A stretch of DNA of 64,000 bases from Haliclona indistincta (GCA_964017065.1 OZ024791.1:9031322-9095321); one strand, 5' to 3'; numbered from the stretch's first letter, positions 47,556 to 59,300 are shown. Numbers and translations are program-made. The notes: generated by a model from the sequence alone, not told the origin.

Positions 47556-48611
47556 AACAAAGAATAACCAATGATAACCAAAAATAACCACTGATAACAA
47601 CGATAACCACTGATAACCAACAATAACCATTGATAAACAAGTATAACCACTGATAACCAACTATAACATCTGATAACCAACGATAACCACTGATAACGAA
47701 CGATAACCGCTGATAACCAAAATGAACCACTGATAACCAACAATAACCAAGAATAACAAACTTTAACCACTGATAACCAACAATAACCACTGATATTCAA
47801 CAAGAACAACTGATAACCAACGATAACCACTGTTTACCAACGTTAACCACTGATAACCAACTATAACCACTGATATCCGACGATAACCAAGAAAAACCAA
47901 CAATAACCACTGATCACCAACGATAACCCCTGATAACCAACTATAACCACTGATAACCAACGATAACCAAGAAAAACCAACAATAACCACTGATCACCAA
48001 CGATAACCACTGATAACCAACAATAACCACTGATAATCAACGATAACAACTGATAACCAACAATAACCACTGATAATCCAACGACAACCTCTGATAACCA
48101 ACAATAACCACTGATAACCAACGATAACCAAGAATAACCAACAAAAACCACTGAAAACCAGCAATAACAACTGATAACCAACGATAACCAATGATAACCA
48201 AGAATAACCAAGAATAAACAACTTTAACCACTGATAACCAACTATAACCATTGATAACCAACTTTAACAACTGATAACCAACGATAACCACTGATAACCA
48301 ACGATAACCACAGATAACCAAAAATAACCAAGAATAACCAACTTTAACCACTGATAACAAACAATAACCACTGATAACCAACAATAACCACTGACAACCA
48401 ACGATAACCACTGATAACCAACGATAACCACAGATAACCAACTATAACCACTGAAACCAACGATAACCAAGAAAAACCAACAATAACCACTGATCACCAA
48501 CGATAACCACTGATAACCAACATTACCTCTGATAATCAACAATAACCACTGATAACCAACGATAACCACTGATAACCAACGATAACCACTGATAACCAAC
48601 TATAACATCTG
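47556..48611. repeat. Minisatellite segment, about 1.1 kb
   Basis: ATAACCANNN array between the hAT and the tyrosine-recombinase element. It ends AACATCTG, a common array word elsewhere followed by ATAACC, which defines the HTE-4 insertion point. Confidence 0.95.
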
Positions 48612-48637
48612 TTATCTACCGTTGCTAAGTGGTTGCT
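48612..48637. repeat. HTE-4 far TIR
   Basis: TTATCTACCGTTGCTAAGTG then GTTGCT. It matches the inner TIR at 50297-50322 with about three differences, in inverted orientation. Confidence 0.88.
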
Positions 48638-48681
48638 AAGCATATTGGTGCAGCATAAATAGGATACATCCTCCACACTAA

Positions 48682-48769
48682 GTGGACAATGCAATAATTC
48701 AAGTACAAAGTGCAATAACTCAAGTAGAGAATGCAATAACTAGAGTGGAAAGTGCAATAACTGAAGCAC
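48682..48769. repeat. 21-bp direct repeats downstream of the recombinase gene
   Basis: Four copies of a 21-base unit with core TGCAATAACT and AAGTA/AGTGG. On the coding strand the core reads GTTATTGCA, resembling the GGTTATTG word of the target array. It may be a recombinase-binding array or simply a 3' minisatellite. Confidence 0.7.
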
Positions 48770-48795
48770 AAATCATACATAATAATGCAGCATAT

Positions 48796-50175
48796 TCAAG
48801 GTGCATGACTAGTGCCACCCTGAAAAATGTTCACAGTACAAGAGGAGAAGTTCATTTGAGGAGTAAATCCTAGTGGAGTAACTTGAGCACACTGCTGTTG
48901 ACCAGTAACGGTAGTAGGGGCTTTTGTTGCAGCTAGGATTTGACAGGCAGCTTGCTGTTGATCCTCAGTCACACGCTCATATTGCCTAAGACCTTTCAGG
49001 GAAAGATGTCCAGAACGCTGTTGTATCACCTTCTCAGGCACACCTGCATTGAATAAGGCACTAGTGCCAGTAGCTCGAAGACTGTGGTTAGTCTTGTTCC
49101 CTAGAATATTTCCATCACTGCAAATACCACGTACCATAGTCGAAAGAGTGTTACGCCCAACTGGAATTGGTGAAAACCAAGGCTTAGTTGCATCCTTGGG
49201 AACGTTTGCCAATGGTGTCAAGTAAAAGACATCACGGGTAGCTGCATCAGGTGGTAACTTGCTAAGATAAAAATCTAACACACTGACATGGCATTTCTCC
49301 CCAACTTCTGGCACAGAATAAACTGGGACAACTTTACTTGTAACTCTCAGTTGGCGTAATCCCCCAGCACGGTTTTTTGAAACATGCTCTGTATATTCAT
49401 AGCGGTCTGGATTACTAAATCTTTTTACCTGAGACAACTTTAAAGCACGATGCTCTTCTCCTCCTCTAAGGCAGAAATTTTTCCCGTTTAAAAAGAACAC
49501 AGTGCGAAGAAGAGACTTTGGATTTTCACGTCCTAACACACCTTTTTCCCACAGGTTTCTCTGGTCATCTTCTGTAAAAACTTCTGCACTCTTGCTAGAA
49601 GAGCCCACACCTTCAGTGCGTAGACGACGGAAAACGTTGTCCATACAATCGTGCAATGGTGTAAAATCTTTGTTTTCAGTGTCAAGGAAGTTGGGACAAG
49701 ATGCATTCAGTGAGCGCATGTGGCGTAGTAGACCTGTGAGAAGTATGTAAATACTTTTGGGGGGATACTTGCTTCCATCCTTCTTCCGCGTCTCCGCTGT
49801 AAAAAGGCTCAACCACTTGCATAACTCTGATGAGTCACCACTGCTTAGAAGGCCATCGGGAACATGCTCACTAGTATCAGAAAAACGTTCTCTACGACAA
49901 CGACTCCAGTCAGTAAAATTAGTCAATGCCCATTTTGTAGACTTAGCTGTATTCTCGGGCACAAACTTGACTGCTATTAACTTTTTCTCTTCTTCGTCAA
50001 GAAAGTTGTAACGACTGCCAACTGCCAGTGAAGCGGCCTTCTTTTTTCGTGCAACACTGACACTCAAGCGCAACTTTTTGGGACCTGGTTCTGGGTTGTC
50101 GTTTTCTTTCTCTTCTGTTTCTTCATCATGCCAATCGTCCATTCCTAAGTCTAAATCAGCCCTCCTGCGCGCCAT
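48796..50175 (-). CDS. DUF3504/Crypton-type tyrosine recombinase (459 aa)
   Basis: The start is ATG at 50175 (GAAATGGCG); upstream in-frame sequence has no ATG. Layout: acidic then basic N-terminus (KKLRLSVSVARKKK), a helical core-binding region (KSTKWALTNFTDW about 78-90, to about 190), then the catalytic domain. Catalytic residues are complete: R237 in CLRGGEEHR, H364-x2-R367 in NHSLRATG, H390 in RSGHLS, and the nucleophile Y399 in LRQYERV, nine residues after H390. The family includes Cryptons and the domesticated ZMYM2/QRICH1/KIAA1958 tails, which often lack the tyrosine; this copy keeps it. It likely cuts and rejoins element ends through a 3'-phosphotyrosyl bond. No frameshift or internal stop. 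GTATTAG-hairpin ends place it as probable enzyme for all HTE families, an inference. Confidence 0.93.
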   Translation of the reverse strand: MARRRADLDLGMDDWHDEETEEKENDNPEPGPKKLRLSVSVARKKKAASLAVGSRYNFLDEEEKKLIAVKFVPENTAKSTKWALTNFTDWSRCRRERFSDTSEHVPDGLLSSGDSSELCKWLSLFTAETRKKDGSKYPPKSIYILLTGLLRHMRSLNASCPNFLDTENKDFTPLHDCMDNVFRRLRTEGVGSSSKSAEVFTEDDQRNLWEKGVLGRENPKSLLRTVFFLNGKNFCLRGGEEHRALKLSQVKRFSNPDRYEYTEHVSKNRAGGLRQLRVTSKVVPVYSVPEVGEKCHVSVLDFYLSKLPPDAATRDVFYLTPLANVPKDATKPWFSPIPVGRNTLSTMVRGICSDGNILGNKTNHSLRATGTSALFNAGVPEKVIQQRSGHLSLKGLRQYERVTEDQQQAACQILAATKAPTTVTGQQQCAQVTPLGFTPQMNFSSCTVNIFQGGTSHAP

Positions 50176-50239
50176 TTCTTCAGGTTGCAAACTAAAGCAG
50201 TAGCTTGAGATTCCAACGTGGCCGTTTCAAAAATTAACA

Positions 50240-50260
50240 AGCTGCAATCCTATTGGTTGT
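50240..50260 (-). promoter_or_regulatory. CCAAT-containing upstream region of the recombinase gene
   Basis: On the coding strand ACAACCAATAGGATTGCAGC lies about 75 bp before the start codon. HTE-1 bodies carry a similar GACCAATCAGATTGCTC near the far TIR. Both CCAAT and GATTGC are shared, so this may be a promoter or a common ancestral motif. Confidence 0.4.
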
Positions 50261-50296
50261 CGCTGTGATATGACCAAATTTGGCTATCAGCATTGC

Positions 50297-50322
50297 AGCA
50301 ACCACTTTGCAAATGTAGATAA
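50297..50322. repeat. HTE-4 inner TIR
   Basis: Complement of the far TIR (AGCAACCACTTTGCAAATGT then AGATAA), positioned immediately inside the terminal hairpin. This inner position is the feature that links the six HTE families. Confidence 0.85.
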
Positions 50323-50328
50323 AACACT

Positions 50329-50444
50329 TATACCACCCTCCCATCGGGATGTTACCTGGTTAATATCCCTCCTCCCTCGGGCGCTGCGCGCCCTCGGGAA
50401 GTCGGGATATTAACCAGGTAACATCCCTCTGGAAGGTGGTATAA
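50329..50444. repeat. HTE-4 terminal hairpin
   Basis: Arms of about 42 bp (TTATACCACCCTCCC...GGTTAATATCCC and complement) with a second stem capped by GGGCGC-GCA-GCGCCC on the coding strand. Adjacent GTATTAG (complement of CTAATAC, 50445-50451) touches the array at ATAACC. Confidence 0.92.
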
Positions 50445-50451
50445 CTAATAC

Positions 50452-52413
50452 ATAACCAACGATAACCAAGAAAAACCAACAATAACCACTGATCACCAAC
50501 GATTACCACTGATAACCAACGATAACCAAGAATAACCAACAATAACCACTGATAACCAACAATAACCACTGATAACAAACGATAACAACTGATAACCAAC
50601 AATAACCACTGATATCCAATGATAACCACTGATAACCAGCGATAACCACTCATAACCAACTATAACCACTGATAACCAACGATAACCCACTACAAACACT
50701 GATAACCAACATTAACCACTGATAACCAAAGATAACAACTGATAACCATCAATAGCCACAGATAACCAACAATAACCACTGATAACCAAGGATAACCTCT
50801 GATAACCAACAATAACCACTGTTAACCAACGATAACAACTGATAACCAATAATAACCACTGATAACCAATAATAACCACTGATAACCAAGAATAACAACT
50901 GATAACCAACGATAACAACTGATAATCAACAATAACCACTGATAACCAACGATAACCACTGATAACCGACAATAACCACTGATAACCAACGATATCCACT
51001 GATAAGCAACGATAACCGCTGATAACCAAAATTAACCACTGATAACCAACATTAACCTCTGATAATCAACAATTACCACTGATAACCAACGATAACCACT
51101 GATAACCAACGATAACCACTGATAACCAACTATAACATCTGATAACCAACGATAACCAAGAAAATCCAACAATAACCACTGATCACCAACGATTACCACT
51201 GATAACCAACGATAACCAAGTATAACCAACAATAACCACTGATAACCAACAATAACCACTGATAACAAAAGATAACAACTGATAACCAACAACAACCACT
51301 GATAACCAACGATAACCACTGATAACCAACGATAACCCCTGATAACCAACAATAACCACTGATAACCAACGATAACCAACTATAACCACTGATAACCAAT
51401 GATAAACACTGATAACCTAGAATAACCACTAATATCCAACGATAATCACTGATAACCAATTATAACCACTGATGACCAACAATAACCACTGATAACCAAG
51501 TATAACCACTGATAACCAAGAATAACCATTGATAACAACAATAACCACTAATAACCAACGATAAGCAAGAATAACCAACAATAACCACTGATAACCAACA
51601 ATAACAACTGATAACCAACGATCGCCAATGATAACCAACGATAATCACTGATAACCAACTATAACCTAAAATAACCAACAATAACCACTGATAACCAACA
51701 ATAACCAACAATAACCAAGAATAACCAACAATAACCACTGATAACCAACAATAACAACTGATAACCAACGATAACCAATGATAACCAACAGTAACCGAGA
51801 ATAACCAACTTTAACCACTGATAACCAACAATAACCGCTGATAACCAGCAATAACAACTGATAACCAACAATAACCACTGATAACCAACAATAACCACTG
51901 ATAACCAACAATAACCACTGATAACCAACAATTACCACTGATAACCACCGATTACCAAGAATAACCACTAATAACCAGGACTAACCACTGATAACCAACA
52001 GTAACCACTGATAACCAACGATAACCACTGATATCCAACAATAACCAAGTATAAAAAACATTAACCACTGATAACCAACAATAACAACTGATAACCAACG
52101 ATAAGCTACGAAAACCACTGTTAAACAACAATAACCAAGATTAACCAACAATAACCACTGGTAACCAACGATAACCAAGTAAACAAACATTAACCACTGA
52201 TAACCAACAATAACAACTGATAACCAACGATAAGCAACGAAAACCACTGTAAACAAACTATAACCAAGAATAACCAACTATAACCTCTGATAACCAGCGA
52301 TAAGCAACGAAAACCACTGTTAACCAACAATAACCAAGAATAACCAACAATAATCACTGATAACCAACGATAACCAAGAATAACCAACAATAACCACTGA
52401 TAACCAACAATAA
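50452..52413. repeat. Minisatellite segment, 2.0 kb
   Basis: ATAACCANNN array. A phrase with AATAACCACTAATATCCAACG (about 51421) and the same block at 44731 shows array sharing with the 43-44 kb segment. Confidence 0.95.
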
Positions 52414-52750
52414 GTATTAGTTATTGCCCTCACACGAGGGCAATAACAGACATTGATGACCGCGGGAAAGTCGGTTGCCCGAGTTGCGGTCGAGGGCGCA
52501 GCCCGAGACTTTACGAGGGCAGCCGAATTTCCCGAGGTCATTAATGTCGGTTATTGCCCGAGTTGTGTAGGGCAATAAATGATTTATTGCATAGTTCATC
52601 ACTGTGAGCGCAATAACATCGTGAATTTTTCAAACTCGCAAAGACGCAACGGTCTGTTGCTTAGAAGACACTACGCGCGGTCAATAACCTACATTTATGC
52701 CCTCGAATAGAGCAATCTGATTGGTCAAAGATGACATACTATGTAATAAC
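52414..52750 (+). mobile_element. HTE-1 copy 9, full length
   Basis: Nearly identical to copy 2 including the apex GAGGGCGCAGCCCGAG. Flanking array on both sides is also alike (ATAACAACTGATAACC after it), so at least some HTE-1 copies spread with their surroundings. Confidence 0.92.
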
Positions 52751-53759
52751 AACTGATAACCAACGATAACCAATGATAACCAACAATAACCATTGATAAC
52801 CAAGAATAACCACTGATAACCAACTATACATCTGATAACCAACGATAACCACTGATAACCAACGATAACCGCTGATAACCAAAATTAACCACTGATAACC
52901 AACAATAACCAAGAATAACAAACTTAAACCACTGATAACCAACAATAACCACTGATAACCAACAATAACCACTGAAAACCAACGATAACCACTGATAACC
53001 AACGATAACCACTGATAACAAACTATAACCGCTGATAACCAACGATAAGCAAGAAAAACCAACAATAACCACTGATAACCAACGATAACCAAGAAAAAAG
53101 AAACAATAACCACTGATAACCAACGATAACCTAGAAAAAACAACAATAACCACTGATCACCAACGATAACCACTGTCAACCAACAATAACCATTGATAAC
53201 CAAGAATAACCACTGATAACCAACTATAACATCTGATAACCAACGATAACCACTGATAACCAACGATAACCGCTGATAACCAAAATTAACCACTGATAAC
53301 CAAAAATAACCAAGAATAACAAACTTTAACCACTGATAACCAACAATAACCACTGATAAGCAACGGTAACAAACTATAAACACTGATAACCGACAATAAC
53401 CACTGATAACCTACGATAACGACTGATAACCATCAATAACCACTGACAACCAACAATAACCACTGATAACCAATAATAACCACTGATAACCAAGAATAAC
53501 CACTGATAACCAACGATAACCACTGATAACCAACAATAACGAAGAATAACCAACAATAACCACTGATAACCAACAATAACCACTGATAACCAACGATAAC
53601 AACTGATAACCATCAATAACCACTGATAACCAACAATAACCACTTATCACAGAGAATAACCACTGATAACCAACAATAACCACAGATAACCAAGAATAAC
53701 CACTGATAACCAACGATAACAACTGATAACCAACGATAACCAAGAATAACCAACATTAA
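52751..53759. repeat. Minisatellite segment, 1.0 kb
   Basis: ATAACCANNN array. A block of about 400 bp beginning CAACAATAACCATTGATAACC (52781 and 53181) is tandemly duplicated. Confidence 0.95.
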
Positions 53760-54450
53760 GTAATAGTTAACTCCCGGTCTCTGAGGCGATACGGGATATA
53801 TACCGAGGTGGTTAATCATGCTGTCTGAGGGCGGAGCCCGAGGATGGCATAATTAACCACCGAGGTATTATCCCGATCGCCGAAGAGACCGGGAGTTAAC
53901 TGACTTGTACCCCACCACCAGTCTTCTAGTGGTGTTTGTAGCTGCTCGTAGCTGTTCTGTAGCTTGTAAGCGAAGATCTACAAGCGATGGGAGCCCAGGG
54001 CACTCGCCTCCAAGCGCACACTCGCCAGGTCTATAATGGCGAACGCCCGTGTTCAAGTTGGGCGACAAACGTCGAACGCCCGTGTTCAAGTTGGGCGACA
54101 AACGAAGCCTGGCGTCAACTTTTGTGCAGCTAAAACGCACGGTAACTTGGCTTTCAGGCAGCAATGCTGGCTGACCTTTCCCAAAGGTTAACACGTGCGC
54201 CAAAAATTTATTGATAATTTATTGACGATGGCCCACTAGTATCTGCTATTTTGTGGGGTATTAAGCTCCACTCACTTTCGCCGGGTGGGTAGGTGTGGAC
54301 AAGGGACTAGTGCCACTTTGCCACTTCCTGGGAAATATCCATATTTGCCTGTTTTAACTTTAATATCCTGGAAAATATCCATATTTTCCTGTGTATATGG
54401 GATATATACCATGCCATTTTCCTTTGATCTTTGGGTGTGGTGGGGTACAA
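53760..54450 (+). mobile_element. HTE-2 copy d, full length
   Basis: Forward copy very close to copy b, with the 33-bp internal duplication. Left flank ACATTAA|GTAATAG, right flank GGGGTACAA|CCATTG. Apex GAGGGCGGAGCCCGAGG. Confidence 0.92.
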
Positions 54451-54849
54451 CCATTGATAACCAACCATAACCACTTATAACATACGGTAGCAACCGATAA
54501 CCAATAATAATCACTGATAACCAACAATAACCACTGATAACCAAAAATAACCACTGATAACCAAGAATAACCACTGATAACCACGATAACCACTGATAAC
54601 CAACAATAACCACTGATAACCAAGAATAACCGCTGATAACCAACGATAACCACCGATAACCAAGCATAACCGCTGACAACCAAGAATAACCACTGATAAC
54701 CAACGATAACCAACTATAAACACTGATAACCAACAATAACCACTTGTAACCAACAATTACCACTGATAACCAACGATAACAACTGATAACCATCAATAAC
54801 CACTGAAAACCAACAATAACCACTTATAACAGAGTATAACCACAGATAA
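54451..54849. repeat. Minisatellite segment, 0.4 kb
   Basis: ATAACCANNN array with several phase slips. Confidence 0.95.
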
Positions 54850-55422
54850 GTACTAGTTAAACAACGGTCCGAGGGCAGTATGGAATATACACGAGGGCAA
54901 TCCAATTAGAGCCCGAGGGTGCAGCCCGACGGGTCTAATTGGATTGCACGAGTGGATATTCCATACTGCCCGAGGGACCGTTGTTTAACGTGTTTGTATC
55001 GCACCTCGTGGGCGTATCCCACTTAATTGTACTGTTTTTAGTATCGCTTGTGCTATTTTTAGTATCACACGTGCTATAGTAAAGACCACAATGGAACCCA
55101 CTAGCATAAGGAAGCTTAAGCGGTATATAAAGCGAACGCAATAGTGCTCTGTACCTTCCGGTAGGGCTTGCCCTATCACTATTTTTGTACCGCGTGGTCA
55201 ACACTGTACCACGTTAAAAATTTTTTGAGCTACTTGCCCTTTCCGCAGATATTGTCTGTTTCTTCAGACAATATCTGCACCCGGGCAATATATCGTGGCC
55301 CCGGGCAATATATTCCATATTGCCCTAGGGCAGCAATATATTCCATATTGCCCTGCAGTTGGGGCAGTATGGAATATATTGCCCAGGCGGTGCCTTTGAT
55401 ATGCCCACGAGGTGGGATACAA
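54850..55422 (+). mobile_element. HTE-5, single copy (573 bp)
   Basis: GTACTAG then the hairpin 54856-54989 (arms GTTAAACAACGGTCCGAGGG and complement; apex GGGTGCAGCCC). The inner TIR TTGTATCGCACCTCGTGGGC is at 54994-55013 and its complement GCCCACGAGGTGGGATACAA at 55403-55422. The body adds a compact hairpin (GCAGATATTGTCTG/CAGACAATATCTGC, 55246-55280) and repeated GGCAATATATTCCATATTGC segments that echo the terminal hairpin arm. Flanks GATAA|element|CCATC. Confidence 0.9.
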
Positions 55423-56140
55423 CCATCTATAACCACTAATAACAAACAATAACCACTGTTAACCAACGATAACAACTGATAACCAACAGTAACCACTGAT
55501 AACCAAAATTGTACCCCACCACACCCAAAGATCAAAGGAAAATGGCATGATATATATCCCATATACACAGGAAAATATGGATATTTTCCAGGATATTAAA
55601 GTTAAAACAGGCAAATATGGATATTTTCCAGGAAGTGGCAAAGTGGCACTAGTCCCTTGTCCACACCTGCCCACCCGGCGAAAGTGAGTGGAGATTTATA
55701 CCCAACAAAATAGCAGACACTAGTGGGCCATCGTCAATAAATATTTGGCGCACGTGTTAACCTTTGGGAAAGGTCAGCCAGCATTGCTGCCTGAAAGCCA
55801 AGTTACCGTGCGTTTTAGCTGCACAAAAGTTGACGCCAGGCTTCGTTTGTCGCCCAACTTGAACACGGGCGTTCGCCATTTGTCGCCCAACTTGAACACG
55901 GGCGTTCGCCATTATAGACCTGGCGAGTGTGCGCTTGGAGGCGAGTGCCCTGGGCTCCCATCGCTCGTAGATATTCGCTTACAAGCTACAGAACAGCTAC
56001 GAGCAGCTACAAACACCACGAGAAGACTGGTGGTGGGGTACAAGTCAGTTAACTCCTGGTCTCTTCGGCGATCGGGATAATACCTCGGTGGTTAATTATG
56101 CCATCCTCGGGCTCCGCCCTCGGACAGCATAATTAACCAC

Positions 56141-56145
56141 CTCGG
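56141..56145. repeat. Gypsy target duplication, left (CTCGG)
   Basis: 5-bp direct repeat matched at 60672-60676. The uninterrupted family sequence ACCACCTCGGTATATATCCC confirms a single CTCGG in the empty site. Confidence 0.96.
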
Positions 56146-56369
56146 TGTAGCGTTAGCTATACGTGGGCGGGTAGACCAGGATAATATTGATCTGAATGAT
56201 TATTACTGGAATCAAACAGTAAGCAAATAGAATCAAGAGTGAATCGAATGAAGCATGCACACATAGGCGGCCTTTTTAAATAGAGAGGTGAACATGATAC
56301 TAGTGGGACTAGAGGTGATAAATGATGCACATGGTACACTGAATAATACATAAAGTGTCTAACACCACA
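56146..56369 (-). repeat. Gypsy 3' LTR
   Basis: 224 bp, TG...CA ends on either strand (plus strand starts TGTAGCGTTAGC and ends AACACCACA). Same sequence as the 5' LTR. Confidence 0.96.
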
Positions 56370-56381
56370 TCTCCCTTTCTG
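56370..56381 (-). other. Polypurine tract
   Basis: On the element strand AGAAAGGGAGA lies directly before the 3' LTR and abuts the stop codon of the polyprotein. It is the expected plus-strand primer site. Confidence 0.8.
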
Positions 56382-59300
56382 TCAATGTTTGATGAACGGA
56401 GCGAAATGTTCAGTGGGTCTTTGAGTGCGCGTGCTCCTTCTTGGTCCTGTTGATTGATCGTTCTCGTGTGATTGAGGTGATTGATTGTTCTCGTGTAATT
56501 GAGGTGATTGATCGTTCTGTGTAGACAGTTGCTGTGTTCTCTCTTCAGGAAGTTGGATAATATCCTTTCTATTCCGTCTTATCTCCGAGCCCTGATTTGT
56601 TCTGATCACATGGGAGCGAGGTGCTACATCCGTTTCAATAACTGTAGCCTCTTCGTTTCTTGTAGGAATCCATACTCTGTCTCCCTCTTCTACATGTGGT
56701 AGTTCTCTTGCTCCATGGTGTTTGTCATGGTTCTTTTTCTGTTTGTTCTTCATGTGTTGATCTCTGTTTCGAACTCTTGTCTCATCTGGTATCTCAGGTT
56801 TTCTTCTCTCTCGTGTAGTGGGAACTTTGGTCCTTGGTAGACGACTCATGAGCAACTCTGCTGGGCTATACTGTCCACCTTGAATTGGAGTTGTTCGATA
56901 GTTCAGTAGAGCGAGGTAGGGGTCGGAACTTTTCTCAAGCATATTCTTTACTGTTCGGACTGCCCTCTCTGCCTCTCCGTTGCTCTGTGGAAAATAGGGG
57001 CTACTTGTCTTGTGGACAAACTGGTAGCTCTTGGCGAAGTCTTCAAAAGCTTCAGCTGTGTATTGCGGTCCGTTATCTGAGAAGACAATCTCTGGGATTC
57101 CGTGTCTGGCAAAGATACTCTTGGATTTGTTGATAACTTCTCCTGCTGTGGTTCTGTTCAGCTTAGCGATTTCGATGTAGCGAGAATAGTAGTCAACATA
57201 GAGTAGAAATGGATCACCCTTCCATTCGAATAGGTCAGTGCCTATCTTCTGCCATGGCAACTCAGGCAGTTCTGATGGGACCAGGGGTTGAGCTCGTTGC
57301 TGCTGATGTTTACAACATGTTTCACAGCTCGTTACGATCTTTTCCAATTGTGTGGAGAGACCTGGCCACCAGACAGACTGTCGTGCTCTGTCCCTGCACT
57401 TTGTGATACCTAGATGACCCTCATGTAGCTTCTCTAGGATCTGTTGCTGTAGTGGAGGAGGAATAACAATACGGGAACCTCTCATTAGCACACCATTCTC
57501 TACAGAGAATTGAGCAGCAAGGGGTAGGAATGGTCTCACCACTCTTGGTGCTGTCTTCTTGTCAGGCCAAGATGAGTAGCAGTACTTTGTTACTAGCTGA
57601 CAGGCTTCATCTTGCTGTTGAAGTTCCTTGATCTGCTCCATCCTCTGTTCAGTGGCTGGTAGATTCTGCATGATGAGTTGGATGTAAGCGTTTCCTTCTT
57701 GGTGGAATGACTCGTCGTCGTCTGTGGGATCCCGTGATGTAGATCTCGATAGTGCATCTGCGATGAGTAGCTGCTTTCCAGGAACATGAGAGATAGAGAA
57801 ATCGTACCTCATCATCCTCAGACGAAATCGTTGTACTCGAATTGGCATTTCTTCCAAGTGCTTGGTGCTGAAGAGTGGAACTAATGGCTTATGATCAGTC
57901 CATATGTGAAACTTCAGTCCAATGAGATAGTCGGATAGCCTCTCACATGCCCACGTGAATGCCAGAGCCTCTTTTTCTATCTGCGCATATCTCTGTTCCG
58001 TTGACGTCATGGATCTTGAGATATATGCAACAGGCTTGTTTTCTCCATCTGACTGCTTTTGTAACAGAACAGCTCCTAATCCAAAAGAAGATGCGTCGGC
58101 TGAAACCGTGGTTTCCAGATTTGGATCGAAGAGAGTGAGAATGGGGCTCTTGGTTAGCATCTCTTTGGTTTTCTCAAAAGCTGTCTGCTGTGCTTCTTCC
58201 CATACCCAGTGAGTGTCCTTGTTGAGCAATTCTCTCATGGGCTGAGTAACTTCTGCGAGATTTGGGGCGAACTTGCTGAGATGATTCACCATTCCCAAGT
58301 AGCGTCTGACATCGCCAACATTCTTGGGTTGCTTGAATTCTGTTATTGCTTCTATCTTGCCAGGGTCTGGTCGAACTCCTGAACTGTCGATGACATGTCC
58401 CAGGAACTGTAGTGAAGTCTGAGCGAATTTGCACTTCTCGTTGTTGAGGGTCATGCCTGCTTTCTCCAGTCGTGTGAGAACTTCTCGGAGGTGCTTGTTG
58501 TGTTCTTCTAGTGTCTCTCCGTAGACTAGAACATCATCCATCATACACACCACATTGGGAATTCCGGCCAACATCTCGGACATTCTCCTTTGAAAGTGTT
58601 CGGGTGCTGACGATATGCCAAATGGTAGTCGATGAAAACGATACCTTCCGAACGGTGTGATGAATGTAGTGAGTCGAGAAGATTCTTCAGAGAGTGGGAT
58701 CTGCCAGAAACCTGCATTTGCATCCAATTTAGACATTACTTTTGCTCCTGACAATTGAGCTAGAACTTGGTCTACAGCAGGTAGAGGGTGTCTCTCACGT
58801 TGCACACTCTCATTCAGCTTTGTCAGATCAACACAAATTCTGACCTTGCCATCACCTTTTGGAACCACAACCATGCCAGAGCACCAATCAGTTGGCTCTT
58901 GGATCTTTGAGATGACTCCTAGTCTCTCCATGCGTTGTAGCTCTTCTTTGACTGGCTCTAGTAGAGGGATAGCGACTCTGCGAGGGGTAGACAGGGCAAA
59001 CGGCTTTGCTCCTTCTTTCAGCTGAATTGTGTAATCTCCATCCAGTTTCCCAAGGCCAGTGAATAAACCTGGAAACTCAGCATGTGGGTTTAGTGACTGA
59101 CTGCTTACCACACCGATGCGTTGGATGAGATGTAGCTGCTCTATGGCTGGCTGTCCTAGCAGAGATCTGGATGCTCCTTTCACCACATAGACCTGTGTCT
59201 TGGTTTCGTGAGTGTGACTCTTGATACTTGCTGTGAACATCCCCATCACTGGTAGAGAGTGAGTATCCGGGCATTTCAGGTTTCGATCAGAAGGTTGCAG

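Larger units (their letters stand above)
48612..50451 (-). mobile_element. HTE-4: tyrosine-recombinase transposon with terminal hairpin (1840 bp)
   Basis: Read on the minus strand: GTATTAG, long hairpin (50444-50329), inner TIR (50322-50297), promoter region with CCAAT (about 50250), recombinase gene, 21-bp repeats, far TIR (48636-48612). The TIRs share TTATCTAC, TTGC and AAGTGGTTGCT in register. Flanks read CATCTG|element|ATAACC, so the array closes up exactly when the element is removed, with no target duplication. Cryptons normally lack TIRs, so this structure is atypical for the enzyme it carries. Confidence 0.88.

Noticed and set aside
49502..50011. Plus-strand frames opposite the recombinase gene
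   Set aside because: Antisense shadows of the HTE-4 coding sequence.
55745..56080. About 110-120 codon frame (MAHVL....PESQVTVRFSCTKVDARLRLSPNLN) recurring in several HTE-2 copies
   Set aside because: It recurs because the element recurs. Length and C-terminus differ among copies because of the 33-bp duplication and small indels, it overlaps the hairpin, and no domain is recognisable.
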